Under the pieces are notes generated by a model. The model was not told the DNA's origin and ran no database searches. It saw only the letters and a list, made by a program, of their open reading frames with translations. This document shows positions 37,741 to 40,949 of a stretch of 40,949 nucleotides of DNA, in pieces. Each line of letters begins with the position of its first letter. Positions within the stretch are counted from its first letter, which is position 1. The position numbers and the translations under genes are program-made. Origin of the DNA: Acidimicrobiaceae bacterium (lineage in GTDB: Bacteria > Actinomycetota > Acidimicrobiia > Acidimicrobiales > Aldehydirespiratoraceae); NCBI GenBank assembly GCA_009843915.1, contig VYCM01000108.1:1-40949 (forward strand), in the 5' to 3' direction.

Positions 37741-40311
37741 ATGCTGCGCCTGGCCCTCAAGTCGCTCCTGGCCCACAAGATCCGCTTCGCGCTGACCGCG
37801 GGGACCATCGTGCTGGGCGTGACCTTCGTGGTGGCTGCCTTCGTGACCGCCGACTCGCTGCGGTCCACCTTCGACGAGATCGGCGTGGACATCAACACGG
37901 GCAAGGACTTCACCGTGCGGGGCGAGCTCGGATTCGGTGAGATCGCCAACGCTCCGCCCGTTCCCGACAGCCTCACCGACACCATCCGGGCCGTCGACGG
38001 GGTGGAGGTCGCCGAGGGGCGCTTCTTCGTGGACGGGGTCATCCCCGTGGACGGCACCGGCGAGGCCGTGTCCACCCTTGGTGGGCCTATCGCGGGCGTG
38101 AACTGGACCGAGGACGAGTCGCTCTCTCAGTACTTCCTGATCTCCGGCCGGTGGCCCCAGGGGCTCTCGGAGTTCGCCATCGGCGCCGGGACGTTTGCCG
38201 ACTACGACTTCGAGTTGGGCCGCGACTACCAGGTGATTACCCCTACCGGTCCCCGCACGTTCACCCTCACCGGCACCATGCAGTTCGGATTCCCCGAGGA
38301 CGCCGGCGCCGGAGTGGTGTTCTCGGTGTTCGACACCGCCACCGCCCAGGAGGTGCTCGGCTACGAGGACCTGTTCAACGAGATCGACCTGCGGGTCTTG
38401 CCCGACGCCGACCTCGACGAGGTCCGCAACCGCATCGAGGCGGCCCTGCCCGCCGGGACCGAGGTGATCAGCTCCGAGGAGGCCGCCGAGGAGTTCGGCG
38501 ACTTCTTCGAGTTCTTCATCGGACCGCTCCAGACGATCCTGCTGACATTCGCCTTCGTGGTGCTGTTCGTCAGCACGTTCATCATCTCCAACACCTTCAA
38601 CATCGTGCTCGGTCAGCGAGTGCGCGAGCTCTCGCTGCTGCGGGCGCTGGGCGCCACCCCCCGCCAGGTACGCCGCTCGGTGCTGATCGAGTCGCTGGTG
38701 ATCGGCGTAGCCGCCTCGGCCGCGGGCATCGGGCTGGGCATGCTCGGCGCCCTCGGACTCGGGGCGCTGTTCGACGCCTTCGGCGCCTCCCTACCCGACG
38801 GTCCGATGCCGCTGCGGCTCCGCACCGTTGCCTGGGCGTTCGCAGTGGGGGTCGGCTTCACGGTGATCGCGTCGCTGGTCCCGGCAGTCAAGGCATCGAG
38901 AGTCTCGCCCGTAGCAGGGCTGCAGGAGAGCACCGGAGACGACGGCGGGCACCTCCGCCTCTGGCGGCCGATCCTGGGCGCCGCTCTGGCCGTCATCGGG
39001 CTCGTCCTCACCGGCAGAGGGCTGTTCGCCGACTTCGACTCGACCACCACCCAGCTCGTGTCGCTGGGCGCAGGGGCCGCAGTGGTGTTCGTGGCGGTGG
39101 CAGTGCTCAGCCCGCTGATCGCCGGTCCCGTCGTTTCGGCACTGGCCCGGCCCCTGCCGCGGATTCTGCGCACTCCGGGTCGGCTGGCCCGCGACAACGC
39201 GGCCCGCAGCCCCCGCCGGACCGCGGCCACCGCGGTGGCGCTGACGATCGGCCTGGCGCTGGTGGCCATGGTGCTGGTGGTCGGGCAGTCGCTCAAGGAC
39301 ACCTTCTCCGACAGCCTCAGCAGCGCAGTGGAGGCGGACTACCTGATCAGCACCGAGACGTTCTCCGGCGTGCCCAAGACCCTCGCCGACGAGCTGAGGG
39401 AAGCGGGCGCGGGCACGGTGGTCAGCCTGGACGAGGACACTGTGCAGATCCGCAGCCCTGCCGCGCCGGACTGGATCCTGCAGACCGACATAACCGTCAC
39501 CGACCTGGCCGACATCGGCGAAGTCGCCAACCTGGGCATCCGAGACGGCTCCCTGAGCAGCATCGACCCGGCCTCCGCAATTCTTGTTCACGACGAGGCG
39601 GCTGCCGACTGGGGGCTGTCGGTCGGGGACGAGGTCGAACTCACGCTGATCAACGGCGAGACGCTGGAGGCGACGGTCGGCGCGGTGTTCACCGAGACCC
39701 AGCAACCGTTCTGGGGCGAATGGCTGATAGACGAGTCCCTGCAAGAGCAGACGGGCCCGACTCACCGCTTCGACGACTGGGTGGCCGTCAAGGTGGCCGG
39801 CGATGATCCCACCGCGGCCCAGGCCGCTATGGGCGAGGTGCTCGCCGACTACCCGCAGGCCACTCTGGAGGACCGCCAGCAGTTCCAAGAGAACGCGGAG
39901 TCGAACCTGAACACAGTGCTGGCGCTGGTCAACGTGTTCCTCCTGTTCGCGCTGGTAGTGGCCCTGGTCGGGATCGTCAACACCCTCACGCTGTCGGTGT
40001 TCGAGCGCACCCACGAGATAGGACTGCTGCGGGCGGTGGGCATGACCAGGCGCCAGCTGCGGCGGGTCATCCGCTGGGAGGCGGCCACCATCGCCCTCTT
40101 CGGCGCACTCGTCGGAGTGGCGCTGGGGCTGGCCTTCGGTGTGGCCCTCTCGGTGGCGATCCCCGACAGCATCATCGACCGGGTGTCCGTGCCCGGCGTC
40201 CAGATGGTCGGGCTCGTTCTTGTGGCCGTGGCCTTCGGGCTGCTGGCGGCGGTGTTCCCGTCCTACCGGGCGGGCCGCATGAATGTCCTCGAAGCGATAG
40301 CCGCGGACTGA
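37741..40311 (+). CDS. FtsX/MacB-like ABC permease, duplicated form (856 aa)
   Basis: The membrane partner of the ATPase upstream. An N-terminal span (about 12-36) anchors a large extracytoplasmic MacB-like domain (about 40-260). A first FtsX domain with three spans follows (about 262-390, with RVRELSLLRALGATPRQVRRS, the ATPase-coupling helix). After another anchor near 495-520 and a second extracytoplasmic domain, a second FtsX domain ends the protein (about 735-850, with ERTHEIGLLRAVGMTRRQLRR). The two-fold repeat with about 850 aa is common in actinobacterial lipoprotein- or drug-related systems. ATG at 37741, 38 bp after the ATPase stop, with no clear ribosome site. Cargo unknown. Confidence 0.93.
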   Translation: MLRLALKSLLAHKIRFALTAGTIVLGVTFVVAAFVTADSLRSTFDEIGVDINTGKDFTVRGELGFGEIANAPPVPDSLTDTIRAVDGVEVAEGRFFVDGVIPVDGTGEAVSTLGGPIAGVNWTEDESLSQYFLISGRWPQGLSEFAIGAGTFADYDFELGRDYQVITPTGPRTFTLTGTMQFGFPEDAGAGVVFSVFDTATAQEVLGYEDLFNEIDLRVLPDADLDEVRNRIEAALPAGTEVISSEEAAEEFGDFFEFFIGPLQTILLTFAFVVLFVSTFIISNTFNIVLGQRVRELSLLRALGATPRQVRRSVLIESLVIGVAASAAGIGLGMLGALGLGALFDAFGASLPDGPMPLRLRTVAWAFAVGVGFTVIASLVPAVKASRVSPVAGLQESTGDDGGHLRLWRPILGAALAVIGLVLTGRGLFADFDSTTTQLVSLGAGAAVVFVAVAVLSPLIAGPVVSALARPLPRILRTPGRLARDNAARSPRRTAATAVALTIGLALVAMVLVVGQSLKDTFSDSLSSAVEADYLISTETFSGVPKTLADELREAGAGTVVSLDEDTVQIRSPAAPDWILQTDITVTDLADIGEVANLGIRDGSLSSIDPASAILVHDEAAADWGLSVGDEVELTLINGETLEATVGAVFTETQQPFWGEWLIDESLQEQTGPTHRFDDWVAVKVAGDDPTAAQAAMGEVLADYPQATLEDRQQFQENAESNLNTVLALVNVFLLFALVVALVGIVNTLTLSVFERTHEIGLLRAVGMTRRQLRRVIRWEAATIALFGALVGVALGLAFGVALSVAIPDSIIDRVSVPGVQMVGLVLVAVAFGLLAAVFPSYRAGRMNVLEAIAAD

Positions 40312-40333
40312 CGGCAGGCAAGGGGGTCCCAAG

Positions 40334-40949
40334 ATGTTCAAGCTCGCCCTCCGCAGCCTGATCGACAAGAAGCTGCGCTTCGCGCTGACGACGCTCGTGG
40401 TGGTCATCGGCGTGATGTTCGTAGTGGGCTCGTTCACGCTCACGGACAGCCTGCGAGCGACTTTCGGCGGTCTGGCCGAGGACATCGCCAAGGGCGCCGA
40501 CCTCACAGTGCGTGTGGACCAGGAATTCGGCGGTGACTTCGAGCGGGCCACCGTGCCGGAGGCGGTGGCCGAGCAGGTGGCCGGCGTCGAGGGCGTGGAC
40601 CTGGCGCGGCCCGAGTTGGCCGCCCTGAACGTCTTCATCGTCGACGGAGACGGCGAGCCGATAAGGCCTCCGGGCCCGCCGGCGCTGGGCTTCAGCTTCA
40701 ACCCGGGCTCGTTCTTCATCACTGGAGGCCGGCAGCCGGCCGGGCCCGGCGAGTTCGCGGCCGACAGGGTGACCGCGACCAACAACGACCTGCGGATCGG
40801 CGAGACCTACCAGATCAACGGCCCACTCGACGCCGAGCCCTTCGAGTTGGTCGGCGTGTTCAACTTCGGATCTCCCGACTCTCACACCGGCCTAGGCCAG
40901 ACGATGGCCGCCTTCGAGCTGGAGGAGGCCCAGCGCTTCTTCGGCATGG
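40334..40949 (+). CDS. Second FtsX/MacB-like ABC permease, cut by the window edge (first 205 aa)
   Basis: A partial reading frame that is open to the end of the window. ATG 40334 has AGGGGGT (40321-40327) upstream and lies 22 bp after the previous stop. It starts MFKLALRSLIDKKLRFALTT, a hydrophobic span (about 16-38), then an extracytoplasmic domain, and is clearly a paralogue of the permease at 37741-40311, whose opening is MLRLALKSLLAHKIRFALT. It is probably a tandem duplicate of about 850 aa that serves the same ATPase as a heteromer or alternative partner. The missing C-terminal part prevents a fuller description. Confidence 0.9.
   Translation, partial: MFKLALRSLIDKKLRFALTTLVVVIGVMFVVGSFTLTDSLRATFGGLAEDIAKGADLTVRVDQEFGGDFERATVPEAVAEQVAGVEGVDLARPELAALNVFIVDGDGEPIRPPGPPALGFSFNPGSFFITGGRQPAGPGEFAADRVTATNNDLRIGETYQINGPLDAEPFELVGVFNFGSPDSHTGLGQTMAAFELEEAQRFFGM

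Noticed and set aside
38791-40785. 664-codon open frame on the minus strand
   Set aside because: Antisense to the two FtsX-like permeases, no motif, spans the boundary between two real genes.

Overview
The window is G+C-rich (about two thirds by eye) and densely coded. It carries about 32 real genes, GTG starts, stop/start overlaps of the ATGA/GTGA type, a luciferase-like F420-type oxidoreductase, a tandem Lrp/AsnC regulator and many short-chain dehydrogenases (SDRs). This points to an actinobacterium. The acidic Ala/Pro/Asp-rich linkers behind the lipoproteins' lipid cysteine suggest Acidimicrobiia-like relatives, but that is an inference. I see no rRNA, tRNA, CRISPR, transposase or phage gene, and no gene-free stretch longer than about 200 bases. 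The window is chromosomal catabolic accessory DNA that runs into a generic ABC exporter at the right edge.

Layout. 92-1219: a lone Rieske oxygenase. 1283-2562 (minus): SDR plus a SnoaL-like protein, divergent by 39 bp from a tightly coupled plus-strand operon (2602-7316) of flavin monooxygenase, cytochrome P450, C45-family N-terminal-nucleophile hydrolase and a ureohydrolase. 7362-8234 (minus): F420-type oxidoreductase, divergent from a TetR regulator that leads an SDR and an unusual 2-oxoacid dehydrogenase (8288-12253). Its E1-alpha is fused behind a lipoyl domain and a peripheral-subunit-binding domain, and it is followed by E1-beta. 12307-13746 (minus): a lipoprotein solute-binding protein. 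13895-21408 (plus): a long operon of Rieske oxygenase, SDR, creatininase-family amidohydrolase, ADP-forming acyl-CoA synthetase, MaoC hydratase, NTF2-like protein, SDR and AroM-family protein. 21445-30617 (minus): an SDR with its own operator, then (reading from 30617 leftwards) solute-binding protein, fused LivHM permease, LivG, LivF, zinc alcohol dehydrogenase and a TMADH/dienoyl-CoA-reductase-type iron-sulfur flavoprotein. 30814-31767: tandem Lrp regulator. 31774-33437 (minus): two SDRs. 33612-36846: E1-alpha/beta fusion plus E2. 36953-40949: MacB/FtsX-like ABC exporter with two permeases, the second cut by the window edge.

How it fits together. A high-affinity Liv-type importer with two paralogous binding proteins would bring in an amino-acid- or amide-like solute. 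Two Rieske oxygenases, a flavin monooxygenase, a P450, amidohydrolases (creatininase, ureohydrolase, C45) and a TMADH-like flavoprotein fit oxidation and deamidation of an N-containing, perhaps N-methylated or guanidino, compound. The acyl-CoA synthetase, MaoC protein, SDRs and 2-oxoacid dehydrogenases would pass the carbon skeleton to CoA metabolism. The substrate is not known from sequence.

The most interesting signals are two. (1) The same inverted repeat, TGGGY-N4-ACCCA, lies in three promoter regions: upstream of the TetR gene, the Rieske-creatininase operon and the 22311 SDR. This suggests one local regulon run by the TetR protein. (2) The lipoyl/PSBD/E1-alpha fusion lacks any E2 transacylase gene beside it.
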